Below, piece by piece: positions 46,957-57,900 of a stretch of DNA of 64,000 nucleotides; the stretch's first letter is position 1; each line of letters opens with the position of its first letter. Location: the NCBI GenBank assembly GCA_964058845.1, contig CAXKVR010000189.1, positions 1 through 64,000 of the forward strand, read 5' to 3'. The notes beneath the pieces were generated by a model. The model searched no databases. It was not told the DNA's origin and was given only the letters and a program-made list of their open reading frames with translations. This DNA comes from Carex sylvatica (taxonomy: Eukaryota > Streptophyta > Magnoliopsida > Poales > Cyperaceae). Both the position numbers and the translations under genes were made by a program.

Positions 46957-49330
46957 CTAAAATCAGTGGAGGGGTCTTTCCCCTGCCATCCCATTTCCTT
47001 CCATTGATCTGAAATCAAACCCAGGAGCTCTGTGCTCGGAAAAGAAGCATACCAAAGAGACTTTAGCGAATCCTATTAGTTCAATAAAAATAAAACATGA
47101 TAAACAATTAATTACAACCCTAGAATGATGGACAGTTCAAGTGCTTTTAGAAAGAAGAAAAAGAAAACAACACCTGATGGTCCTTGTTTGTACTATCATA
47201 AGTAACTTCTATACGATTTTGCAACCTCTGAAGGCATTCTTCCTGCAAATAGAAAATAAAGTAAGAAAGAGAAAGAAGAACAGCTGTTTTACTGAGGGGG
47301 AAATTCCCAGCTTGTACCAGTAAAAAGTCTCACAATATCCAACATAACTAGCAAACACGAGAAATCACCGTTTGGTTCTCTTCAAAATAAAAACCCCAGC
47401 AGGCTCTCCTATCCTACTTAAATGCCCTTACTGTCCTTGTTCATATCCTCCACAAAATAGTGCAAAGAAGTACTGGTTTGGTCATTTTATAAAAATGAGA
47501 GAAAGAACAACCAGACTCGATGCACAATCTTTTAAATGATTGCTTCCTTTTCGCCCCAAGTAGGTTTTCTTTCACATTTTTTGATTCACTGGGTAATCTT
47601 GAAACAAGTGTGATAGTTCGTGGGCCAATATTATTTCCTCAGAAATTGTTTTTGTTGTATTGATAAGGAACCAAATTTTGAAACAAGAGGGATTTTAGCT
47701 CCTTACAAAATATTTTTTTCGTGCTGCAATGGATATGTTCCAGACAGCACCAATGAAATATTAAAATGCCAAAATAGCCTCATTGCCCACTTTAATTTCC
47801 AAAGTGCATAAAATATTGTCGTTTAATTTGACAACCCAAAAGGACATAGTTTTTCTCTCTTTTTTATTTATTTTGATGTGGCTTCATTCACCAACAAATG
47901 CTCTGGTGCCATCTTATAAGTGCATTTACCAGAACTTGAGAAGAATCAAATGCTGAACCTTAACAGCATTTACTACCTGAGAAGGTGTCATATCAAAAGA
48001 AAGGCGTGCATCACTATCTCTCCTCTGAGCACAAACACAAGAGAGGCCCCTTCCTATCCATGCCGTTGATCCCGTCACAACCTCAGCTGTATGAACAAAC
48101 ATGCTAATTTTATTACAGAAATATTATTTCTGACAACACAAGTAAATTATTTTTGACATAATTCTAGCACACCATTAAAAAAAAAGACATAATACTAGCA
48201 CAAAATCATAATCTTCTTTACTCGGAAGACCTTAAAATTATTATTTTAAAACAAAATAGTAATGAGAGAGAACAAGAACAAAATATTGTATGCTTCAAAA
48301 GTTACTAGGCATAACAACCAAAAAAAATTTCAAAAAAAGAAATAGGAATTTTAAACAATTAATTGCCACTACTGATTTTTCACACAAACCTCGGGGCTAA
48401 TTATGCACATTTTTCGGAGATGTGAACAGATGATTCATTGTATGAAGACATTGAGGTTTCATATCCCAGATTACTTTAGCATTAATTTCATGTTAAGTAA
48501 TGACCTAGGAACTGCTGCACCCCTCCCCCAAAACACAAACACATACACACAGAAAATAAAAATGAAGGTTGAGCATATTTTTTTCTGTCAATTTGCCATA
48601 AAAAATACTCCCCTAATACTGCATTGGGTAAAACACTTCTTGTCTCTGTACAAATAATAAAACCTTTACAGGAAGCTATCCATGTTACATACAGCCTACT
48701 TGTGTACATTTTAAAGCAAATGCCTAACCAAAATTACTGGCTAGAATTTTCCAGAGAAAGGTTCTCATTTTAGAAATAAAGGGAATGAAATCAGTGTGCT
48801 CCCAAATGTAGACTTTGGTATGATTAGAAAGCAGGTACAGAGAACTAGAATGCAATCAAAACCAATTAGGAAAACTTAGACAGAAAACAAAATTAGAATC
48901 CAAACCAGCATTTTGGTATTCAAAAAATTTAGGAGTTTCCCCAAATTACCGAGGGTAGTAAAGGAGGATATAATTTAAATCCACAATAGAATTTAAATGG
49001 AAACTTACTTAGATCCCAAACTTTAAAGTACGCTTTCGATTCCAGTATAGGAATAGGGAGAATAGATGTATATAAACAATCCTTGCCCAGAAAAACACCC
49101 CAATATAACCTAAATTTAGTAACCAATTCTACTCAATCAACTAAAACAACTTAAGTACCACAAATGGTACTGCAATTGCAAAAGAACCTAACTTTAACAA
49201 TGTTGACAGTAACAATGATAAAGGAGATCTGACTAGCTTACTTACCAGGAGAAGAATGGCAACCAGTACTTCTCTCTGATCCATGCGAAAGCCTCCTGAC
49301 AGCCACAAAAGAGCCTTCAATTTCCTCCAT
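38063..49330 (-). CDS. ELMO/CED-12 domain-containing protein, 9 exons, 266 aa
   Basis: Plant ELMO-domain protein, cytoplasmic. Animal ELMO proteins work with DOCK GTPase exchange factors, and some ELMO-domain proteins act as GTPase activators; the plant role is poorly known. Exons on the minus strand: 49330-49246, 48086-47977, 47242-47174, 47072-46957, 46840-46786, 46428-46308, 46093-46046, 45700-45606, 38164-38063. They sum to 801 nt with all phases agreeing. Recognised blocks are EECLQRLQNRIEVTYD, LISDQWKEMGWQGKDPSTDF (core ELMO signature), GGGYISLENLLFFAKNYP, WEYPFAVAGVNITFMLIQML, ILYCIAFRLMDQQWLAMNAS and a C-terminal DMPSYRLLSR. The ELMO domain spans about aa 75-235 and the N-terminus is variable. 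The start MEEIEGSF fits the family. Intron 8 is 7.4 kb and contains a copia element and a MITE; several other splice sites abut CT repeats. Confidence 0.93.
39238..39620. mobile_element. Palindromic MITE in ELMO intron 8
   Basis: The inverted ends are GAGTGAGGCTATGGTAA and the complement of TGAGCAAGGCTATGGTAA. TGTAATAT flanks both sides (39230-39237 and 39621-39628). The interior folds, with GATTTTCTACCTATTT mirrored by AGATAGGTAGGAAATC. It resembles the palindromic element at 29358 in internal motifs (AAACGGTCAATCTGAAC). Confidence 0.8.
39629..40471. other. ELMO intron 8 sequence left of the copia element
   Basis: Non-coding. Around 40330-40400 there is one arm of the palindromic MITE family (GAGATCATGTTTAACGGTTT). 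GGTTCGGTTCAG..CCGAACCGA near 40135-40180 has a counterpart near 45360-45520 beyond the copia element, so the copia may have inserted into an older hAT-like repeat. Confidence 0.4.
40472..40633 (-). repeat. 3' LTR of the copia element
   Basis: 162 bp. In element sense it starts TGTTGATATTTATG and ends CCACAATTCTATT. It is preceded by the purine-rich tract at about 40634-40642. Confidence 0.92.
40641..44679 (-). pseudogene. Copia gag-pol polyprotein, broken
   Basis: It starts with MSEEETENAFAKACAKLTSD at 44679, and a TGA interrupts it at 44598. The gag part looks short. The zinc knuckle near 44370-44330 reads YYICGEVGHLKQTC, with Tyr replacing the first Cys. Protease: DSSATRHVT, where the family has DSG, so an active-site neighbour is changed. 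Integrase core (43454-43056): LRSDNETEY and AQNGVAERKNR. Reverse transcriptase (42119-41500): GCKWVFTVK, DETFAPVAK, LYGLKQSPRVWF and YVDDMIIT. RNase H (41300-40641): YCDSDWASCQDDRRSTSGYC and LWCDSKSAI. At least four frame changes or stops separate these blocks. It normally makes the element's capsid and replication enzymes; it cannot do so here. Confidence 0.9.
42547..42696 (-). repeat. Five 30-bp tandem repeats in the copia integrase-RT linker
   Basis: GGCTCAACCCTAGCCGAATC-type units start at 42547, 42577, 42607, 42637 and 42667, exactly 30 bp apart. In the coding frame they give a charged 10-residue repeat of the form EPEKEDSARV, so the repeat keeps the frame. Confidence 0.9.
45140..45301 (-). 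repeat. 5' LTR of the copia element
   Basis: 162 bp and aligned without gaps to the other LTR; about eight substitutions were counted by eye. The primer-binding site follows directly at 45139-45127. Confidence 0.92.
45307..45605. other. ELMO intron 8 sequence right of the copia element
   Basis: Contains GGTTCAACCAAACAAACC and related GGTT/AACC motifs, ending CCAATGAACACCCGTAAA, which looks like a hAT-type repeat end. A G-rich run lies at about 45581-45597. The intron donor is at 45605. Confidence 0.4.
46751..46780. repeat. GA/CT microsatellite at the start of ELMO intron 5
   Basis: In the sense direction the donor GTGAGC runs straight into (CT)n. The opposite end of the same intron (46432-46444) also has (CT)n just before the acceptor GGTAG. 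Confidence 0.9.
46917..46956. repeat. Compound GT/GA microsatellite at the start of ELMO intron 4
   Basis: On the sense strand the donor itself is part of the repeat: AG followed by GTCTCTCTCTC, then (CA)n. Expansion or contraction happens directly at the splice site. Confidence 0.9.
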
Positions 49331-49800
49331 TGTTAACTTAAAGTTCCTCTATCATACAAATAATCCACTCATTCCAATCAAAGAGCACTAAGAAGAAGGA
49401 ACCCTAGGATTTGGCAATCTATTCCAAAACCAGAAAACTTCATATAGTAGCACTCAACACACCTCAATTGAACAACAAATTCCACATAAGAAGCCCAAAA
49501 GAGTGCAAATTTCGAGTTAATTAAGCAGTTAAGGCCCGAAACACATATGTATAACTTGGATGAGAGGGAGAAGGCGACCCAATTTCTTCTTATAGAGAAA
49601 GGTGCAAACTTTGCATAATGCTTTCAGTGTTCTGTACTTGAAGAAATTGGAGCGCGAAACGGTTGGTGGAGGTCTCTCTCTCTCTAGATTCCCTCTTTCG
49701 GTATTTCCCCTTTCTTTTTAGAGGCCTTTAAATGAGACTTGAAGCTCTCTCTCGCCTCCTCCCTTTCTCTCTCTCTCTCTCTGTTCGGAAAGGATGGCGT
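49331..49800 (-). promoter_or_regulatory. Probable 5' leader and proximal promoter of the ELMO gene
   Basis: Upstream of the start codon. CT-rich stretches on the plus strand at 49673-49688 and 49745-49783 become GA-rich on the sense strand. No clear TATA box was fixed. Confidence 0.4.
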
Positions 49801-49966
49801 TGTAAAATATTGCAGGGTTTCATTGTAATTAGCAGCAATTCAGTGGACTTTTAGAAGCTAAAGCACGATTTACTATTTTACTGGGTCTATAACGAATTGA
49901 ATATTAATTTGATTTACTGAGAGCACACTAGCACAGCAACGGAAACATATGCACCTGTCGGGGGGT

Positions 49967-50122
49967 GGGTATCAATCCGGTACCTTACCGCGTAGAATAA
50001 CTCCAAGCCTAATCAAAATTATTCCCGTGCCTCGGTCCGCTTTAAGATTCGTGTCAGTTTAAAACGGACGATGAAAATTTCATTATACACGGTAAGGTAA
50101 CGTACTAGACTGATCTTCTTGT
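49967..50122. mobile_element. Small foldback MITE upstream of the ELMO gene
   Basis: ATCAATCCGGTACCTTACCG at the left is mirrored by CGGTAAGGTAACGTACTAGA near 50092-50112. The middle carries CGGTCCGCTTTAAGATTCGTG-like sequence, as in repeats near 35440 and 36170. Confidence 0.6.
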
Positions 50123-53011
50123 TCAGGGGTTCTAGTAATAAATTCAATTAATTACTATGGAGATTAATGTAATCTGAGCGAGATTCTCTCCACCCCTCTC
50201 TCTTTTCTCGGAGAAAAGAGAACTTGTCCACTATTGAAAAGTTGTAGAAAAAGCACCTTTAAAAGTGGTTTTGGTGACCTGACAAGCGATCAAATTATTT
50301 TATCAACATGGCTTTCTGTGGTCGTTCACTTTTTGGGACTCAGAAAAAAAAAATTATTAAGTTAGATTTAAATGACTGAACTTAAAATTTTTTACAATTA
50401 TTAAATACATTTTACAAAAGTAACCTTAAAAACACATTTTTTTATGTTAAAGTACCTATGACTGGTCCTCAAGAATATTCTGAATTATTTACTGTTAAGA
50501 ATGGAGAGTTCAAAGTTTTTACGTGAAGTATTTTAAAAAAATTAGTTAAATTCAGACGATTAAATTTTGTACCTATCTTAATAAATAGTAAAAATTTTAA
50601 AAAAAATGTAAAATTTAATCTGGAAGCACATTTTATTGTGGAGATCATGTTGAACGGTTTGGATCGACATTTTGAACTTTAAAAATGTAGAAAATAATTG
50701 TGATAACTTTGTAATAACTCAAAATTGTGGTAATCAGATCCCTCCTCGTACATATATATATCAAAAAACCAGCAATGCAAAAGTTACTTTTTAAAATTAG
50801 AGTAACTAAGTCAAAAAAATTATATAATCTGCCGTTGGACCTAATCTTGATCTAACTCGAAAAGTTGTGATATTTCATAAACAATTTTATTTCGTTATAT
50901 AAAATTACAACACAGCTATACATTATACAAGCTGGCTTCTCAGTTCTCACCCATAAACAAAGAGGGGAGAGTTAGCAGAGAACTTTCGCCAACTAGATTA
51001 CATTCACAACCAAAAAGGCTTAATTTTTTTTAATTAAAGCTATAAAGGTAAATAATGCCTATTTTTATATTTGTAACATTTTAAAAAATAATATTCTAAA
51101 TATAGCATGTAGTTGGGAGAAAAACTTAAAATATATTGCAAATGCATATTAGGTCTGTGTTTTATTTCTAATCTGCAATTCACTCTGATTTTTTTTTTTT
51201 TAAACTGACAACAGCAAATATTAGTGTGTAATTTTTTCTATACATAATTTTCTAATTGAAAAATAAGTCAGCATTTCGGCTACGTTTCGAGTTTTTTTTT
51301 TCTAATTTTAAAATTTTATTATTCTAAAATGCTACAAATAAAAAAATTCATCTCAATTCAGACCGCCAACCGTTGGGTGAGCAGAACCACCCTTTATCAG
51401 ACAGAAACCCAACCCTATCATCTGACCATATCGAGATTCAAGGATTAAAAAAAAAAAATTAATTAATTATCCATCAAAAACCAAACCGCAACAAAAATCT
51501 TTCAATAATGTTGATCGAAATGTGAAAGGAATGGACCAAAGTTTCTATGGGGCCTACCAATGTACTGATTTGTGGGGACATGGGCTCAAGTTTAGGCTTA
51601 AGCTGTCTCCACCTTTTTGGTTATCCCTTTCATTCAGTTGAGATAGCGATAGAGATGGCCCAAAAAGAGAAATGCTTGCGTTATAGGTAAAGTGTCTCAA
51701 GGTAATTGGGACCCACTGTGCAGAAGTCATGGAGATGACAGATGGGCCCACCTCAGAGTCATACCCAAGTATGTCTTTGATTATAAAAAAATAAAATTAA
51801 TGGGAGAGATTAGAGATAGCATCATTGGCTAGAAGAAGAAAAAAAATTCAAAGATTGTGATTATTCAAAAATTGAGAATCTGAGCCATTCTCACAAAAAT
51901 ATATATAAAAAAAAATAAAAAATCAAATTATTTAACTATTTTTAATATTACAATATCTTTTATTTGAATTTCGAAATTATTAATAATATATTCTTATGCA
52001 CAAATTCTTTTTCCCTATTATACATGACATGAAAATGAGGATTTTTTTTCCTTTCACATTATCTATAACAAATAAATTAGACTGTATCAATTATGAAAAG
52101 ACCTTCCTAAAAATCAATATTTGATCTATTCATTTTAAATTGCTCAAATTGAAAAGAAAAAAAAATGTCCTAGCAATCATTTTTAGGAAAAAAAAATCCA
52201 CTTATCATTTTAAGTAGATAAATAACATTTTGTCAATTTCAAGATGAGTAAAATAATAATATTTTGAAAAAGAAGAAAATTTCTTGTGCTTGCTAATACA
52301 AGTTATCCTTGTACAAAATGTTTACATCAAATATAAGTTTTGTATAAAAATTGCCGAAATTTTTGTTTATACCATATTTAAAAAAAACAAAAACCAAAAA
52401 ATCATGTTTTTTTAGAGAATTGCAAAAAGACTCAGGCCGCCAATTCAATCTGCATCTTCATTCTTCAGGAGGGGGGAGGGGTGCAGATTGAATTGAAGGC
52501 CCCCCAAAAACCCAAAAATGCATTGTAATATACTGATATTTAGGGGTTTTTTTTTTTGGGGGGGAGGGGGGCCTCCAATTTAATCTGCGATTCTCAAAAA
52601 TGAGGCTTCCAATTCAATATGTGACCCTCAAGAATATAATCACATATTAAATTGGCGGTCTGGATAATTTTGAAATTCTCCAATTTCAATCTCAGCTTTC
52701 AGAGGTGTTTTGATTTTTTTTTGAAATGGTATTAATAAAAATTTCGGTAAAAATTGTAAATGCACATTATTTGAACGCATAAATTCACACGCATGATGTC
52801 ATTATTTTTTACTAAACTCTTGAGCCTCCAAACGTTATGCATAGAGTTGTTGGCAAATCCAACTCACTTGTGCTTCGGTGCCATGTGATGGTTGAAATTC
52901 GCCCGGTATTGGAAATTATTAAGGGAATTGGTCTTGGTATGGTGGAACTTATGCCGGGTTTTTTTGTTGTTCATATTGTTCGGGATCCCAATATTGATTT
53001 GGAAGAGCATC
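50123..53011. other. Intergenic sequence, no convincing gene
   Basis: Near 50540-50680 one palindromic-MITE arm (CTGGAAGCACATTTTATTGT, TTGAACGGTTTGGATCGAC). At 52436-52501 a small foldback with GCCAATTCAATCTGCA and its complement, followed by G-rich runs near 52470 and 52558 and further CCAATTTAATCTGCG copies. A 61-codon plus-strand ORF at 52837-53022 has no known relative. Confidence 0.5.
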
Positions 53012-53959
53012 TTATCTATTGATCCACCAATTTATATCCCATTGATCGGGAGCATAGTGCATTAGACCCGAAGCGGCAGTAACTAGAACACAATTTATCT
53101 TAGTTAACTGAGTAACCAAGTTAACCGGGAAGAAGTAGTGTTGGTCCTCTGGTATTTCAATACCATTTTCCCGAATGATTTTATGGATGAGATAGGCATA
53201 TGGCAAGTAAGCCACCGAGCTTCAGAAAGCGCTTAGCATATGACGAAGGATGATGTATGGGATGTTGAATTGTTTGTCATTCTTTTGAATAAGGTAGCGT
53301 AGGTAGTACATTGGTCCCCATTCAAGATTGGTTTTGATTATGGCTTTTGGAACGAGAATATTATTTATAAAAATGAATAACAATCTATGCATGGATTGAA
53401 GATGAGATACATAGACTGGAGCACCACCGATATTATTCCGGTCAAACCATTTCTTGTAATTAACGGCCCTATCCACGGCCATTTGAGTCCAACCCCTCAA
53501 GATATATGTTTTCTCACCCTCATTTGGCAATTCAAGTCATTGTGCCACATTCTCAAGGGAGAGATGAATTTCTTTCCCGCAAATCCAAGAGGAGAGATAG
53601 AACGAATTTTTATTAATTGTAAGATTGGCATAGAAGGTTTTTGTTAGAAGGTCGGTATATGGTTCACAAGCGGTTAAGATTGGTTTCCACCTCCAATAGT
53701 TTATAAACTCAATTATTTTATCATCTTCGGGTTGACGAAAGGTAACCGATGCCTTAGTAAAATAGTAACAATCCGATAAATGCCAATTCTTAAAATTGAA
53801 CATGAAGTTCTCATAACCCGTTGCATCTCGAAATAAGTATTGATTGGTTTGTTCAAATTCAAAGTTTGGTTCAAGGTTTGCACCGCTACCTTGACCTTCC
53901 TCGCTTCCTAATCGGAATCTTTTCTTGCCCTTAGAAACCGCACATTTCTTTGGAGCCAT
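53012..53959 (-). pseudogene. Transposon-type ORF (putative plant transposon protein class), two premature stops
   Basis: A single frame of about 315 codons runs from MAPKKCAVSKGKKRF (53959) to WDINWWINR, broken by two TGA codons near 53534 and 53222. The N-terminus is basic and then acidic. The middle has FINYWRWKPILTA, EPYTDLLTKTFYANLTINKN and a SSWICGKEIHLSLENV segment. That pattern (a YANL motif after a helical block, then a GK.I.LS strand) resembles the plant transposon-protein domain often found near LTR elements. The later part has WGPMYYLRYLIQKND and LPYAYLIHKII. The assignment is from memory of the family and moderate only. It may be a captured or env-position ORF of the copia element next to it. 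Confidence 0.5.
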
Positions 53960-54335
53960 TCGACTGAGTTTAAAAATGAGAAATTACCGATTGAAGAATT
54001 AAGTACCAATCCGAGAAGAGAAGGATGCTTGAAGTGTAGTGGTGAAGTCGGATCTTCGATCGAACGGTCAGATCGCCAGAATTTGACTTAGGGTTTTGGT
54101 TAGAGTTTAGGAGAAGAGAGGAGAGAGAGAGAGAAAAACTTGAATTTGAGGGTAGATTCGGGTAGAGGGAAGAGAGGAGAAGAGAAATCCAAAAAAAATC
54201 TTTTGATTTGGTTGAGAGAGATGGTCGGAATAGGAGGAGAGAGAGAGAGAGAGAGACGGAGAGAAAGAGATAGAGAGAAAGAGAGGAAGAGAGAAAGCGT
54301 GAGGGGAAAAGGAAGAGGAAGGGATGGGTCCAGAT
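53960..54335 (-). promoter_or_regulatory. CT-rich leader upstream of the transposon-type ORF
   Basis: On the sense strand a long pyrimidine-rich stretch (54120-54300, GA repeats on the plus strand) precedes the ATG at 53959. It looks like a 5' leader with microsatellite expansion. Confidence 0.4.
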
Positions 54336-54349
54336 CCGTTTAAGTGCCT

Positions 54350-54860
54350 TTTTCGCCTAAAACGTTACAACGGTTTATCAAAAGTTACCAATATTTTCTC
54401 AATTACTGCATAATTTCTTTAAAACGTTATAACGTTTACAAAACGTTACGTAACGTTTAGCACTGGCTCGAAATGACCTTTCGCCAAAAATTATATTTCT
54501 TAGATTTTTAACATTTGATTTAAATCGTTACCAACATTTTACTTAAATACTGCATGATTTCCATGAAACATTACAACGATTTCAAATCGTTATGTAATGT
54601 TTAACACTGCCTTGAAACGACCTTTTTACCAAAAATTTTATTTCTCAGATTTTCAATAATTGATTTAAATCGTTACCAACGTTTATATAATCGTTATAAC
54701 GTTTTCTCTATTTTGCTTGTATTTGATGAAAACGTTACAACGATTTATTAAACATTACCAACGTTTTACCTGTATTGCCAGTTAATTGAGTACATTTGAT
54801 GAAAACATTATAACGTTTTATAAACGTTACCACTGTTTTGCTTTGGCAGACAAGTCTTAA
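54350..54860. repeat. AACGTT-rich palindromic repeat block, left
   Basis: About a dozen or more AACGTTAYAACGTT-like motifs, some degraded to ATCGTTACCAAC. Perfect palindromes include AACGTTATAACGTT and AAACGTTACGTAACGTTT (54441-54458). A longer unit with TTAACACTG..CGAAACGACCTTT..CCAAAAATT occurs twice (about 54450-54510 and 54595-54650). It ends about 50 bp before the copia RNase H stop. Confidence 0.85.
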
Positions 54861-54912
54861 ATAAACTGTTTTGATTGCTATGAATTCTTTTGAAGTGAGG
54901 ATTTAATATGCC

Positions 54913-57900
54913 TTATTCTCTAAGTTCTAAGATGCCTAATTTGAACCTTAATTCATTGTGTTGTTGAGTATTCAAGGGTTTTGTAAATATATCGGCAATT
55001 TGATTTTTGGTATCGATATGTATGAGTTCTATTTCACCTTTCTCAATGTGATCCCTTATAAAATGATGCCTTATTTCTATGTGCTTGGTTCTAGAATGAA
55101 TAACCGGATTTTTGGATATCATTATGGCACTAGTATTGTCACACATTATTGGTACGTTGCGGAAGCGAATTTCATAATCATTTAGACTTTGGATCATCCA
55201 AAGAATTTGTGTGCAACAACTACCAGCCGCAACATACTCGGCTTCCGTTGTGGAGAGGACAAGCGAGATTTGTTTGCGACTCAACCATGAGACAAGTGAT
55301 CTACCAATGAATTGACATGTACCACTTGTACTTTTTCTATCCATTCGGTCTCCGGCAAAATTGGCATCAGCATATCCTATCAAGTCTAAATTCAATTGTT
55401 TGCCATACCATAATCTCAAATTTAAACTACCCTTGACATATTTAAGTATTTTTTAACGACTTTCAAGTGCAATTATTTGGGATTTGCTTGATACTTAGCA
55501 CATAGACATACCGCAAATATTATATCGGGTCTACTAGCGGTTAAATAGAGTAGGCTACCTATCATAGCTCGGTATTGAGTGATGTCGACCGATGTGCCGT
55601 TTGGATTCGAGTCAAGATTTGCATTGGTTGCCATTGGTGTCTTGCTCGTATTGCTCTCGGTCATTCCAAACTTCTTGATCAATTCCTTCGTATATTTAGT
55701 TTGGCTCACAAATGTGCCTTCCACGAGTTGTTTGATTTGAAGTCCCAAGAAGAAATTCAATTCACCCATCATGCTCATCTCAAATTCACTACTCATAAGA
55801 GAAGAAAATTTCTCGGCAAGTGCCGCATTAGGTGAACCAAAAATTATGTCATCTACATAATTGCACCACCAAAAGTGATCCATCTCTTTTCTTAGTGAAA
55901 AGAGTTGCATCATTTTCTCCTCTAACAAATTTATTTTCAATTAGAAAGGAACTTAGTCTACCGTACCATGCCCTTGGGGCTTGTTTAAGTCCATAGAGTG
56001 CTTTGGTGAGTCTATAGACATGAGTAGAAAATGTGGAATCAACAAAGCCTTGTGGTTGGTTCACATATACTTCCTCATCTATGAATTCATTCAAAAATGT
56101 ACTTTTAACATCCATTTGAAATAGTTTGAAATTTTTATTTGAGGCATATGCTAAAAGCATTCGAATGGATTCTAGACGACCTATGGGTGCAAAGGTTTCT
56201 TCAAAATCAATACCTTCTTGTTACTTGTACCCTTGAGCTACTAATCTAGCTTTGTTTCTTATAACATTTCCATCCTCATCCTTTTTTATTTCTAAAGACC
56301 CATTTAGTACCTATTATCATTCTTTCATTTGGTTTAGGTACGAGTTCCCAAACTTTGTTCCTTTCAAATTGAGCAAGTTCTTATTGCACAAATCCAATTA
56401 GGATCTACATTTGCATCTTTAAAATTCTTAGATTCAATATGAGATACAAATGCACAATGTCCGATCATTTGATTTAATCCGGACCTAGTCTTAACCATTT
56501 CCCTTGGATCCCCAATTACATTAGAGAGAGGATGAGAAGGTACTTCCCTTAGGTATTCAGGAATTTGATATTCGTGGAGGTTGTATCTCCTCGGTTTGCA
56601 TACCATCAATAATTGGATCCGTCTCTATATTGGTTGCATCTACCACTATTGGATCCAACTCAACATTTGTTCCATCCATTTCGGGTTGAACCCGATTGGA
56701 TTGATTCTCAATTGTGTCGATGCTTGCCTCGACTTCATCTTGGTCAAGAGTTGGGACTTCAATACCTACAATTTGAATACCTTGCTCGACTTTTTGATTA
56801 GCACCTTCATCAAATTTAATATGCACGAATTCTATAACAATCCGTTGTGATGCTATGTATATTCTATAGGCTTTACTTGATATTGAATACCCTACAAACA
56901 CTCCCTCAATTGATTTAGAATTAAATTTTTTTACTTTAGGAGATTCATCAAGAATAAAGCATTTAGACCCAAATACTCTAAAATGAGATATTTTTGGCTT
57001 ATACCATTTCCATAGCTCATAAGGTATTTTATTCAAAATAGACCTTATGCTTACGCGATTTACCACGTAGCATGCCATATTAACAGCTTCGACCCAAAGG
57101 TGTTTAGGTAAGGAGTATTCAAGCATGGTACGAGCAAGCTCAACTAAGGTTCGATTTTTCCTCTCAACTACCCCATTTTGTTGAGGTGTGCAAGGAGCCG
57201 AATACTCATGTTTATATCCCCTTTTAGAGCATAGTTGATCAAATTTTGCATTTTCAAATTTTTCCCATGATCACTTCTAATCCTAATGACTTTTTATCCA
57301 TTTTCATTTTCAACAAGTTTGCAAAATTCGATGAAATTACTAATTGCTTCATCCTTGTGTTGTAGGAACAAAACCCAAGTAAAGCGACTATAATCATCTA
57401 CAATCACATATGCATATTTCTTTTTGGCCAAAGTTGGTACGCTAATAGGTCCAAATAAATCCATGTGTAGTAATTGTAGGGGTTCATTGGTTGAAATCAT
57501 GTCTTTGGATTTAAAACTACTATTGGTTTGTTTACCTTGAACACATGCATCACATAATCCTTTAAGTTCTAGTTTATGTATTGGTAACCCACGAACTAGG
57601 TCTAATTTAACAAATTTGCTAATAGTATCAATTGAAATATGACATAGTCTACGATGCCATAATCTAGATCTGATTTATATGGTACTTAGACAAGTCTCAC
57701 CGGAATCAAAATGGGTAAAGTACAAGTAATAAATATTTTTCTTCCTTTTATCCGAGTATATTAAAGCATCATCCGAAGACCTAACTATGTGACAAGCATT
57801 AATGTCAAATTTTGCATAATAACCAGAGTCGCATAACTTACTAACTCTAAGTAAGTTATAATTTAATCCATCTACAAGGTATACATTGGATATGGTCAAG

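Noticed and set aside
52837..53022. 61-codon plus-strand ORF
   Set aside because: No recognised domain, no splice or neighbour support; length fits chance in this less AT-rich patch.
54140..54343. Arg/Glu-rich plus-strand ORF
   Set aside because: Translation of the GA microsatellite in the leader of the minus-strand transposon-type ORF.
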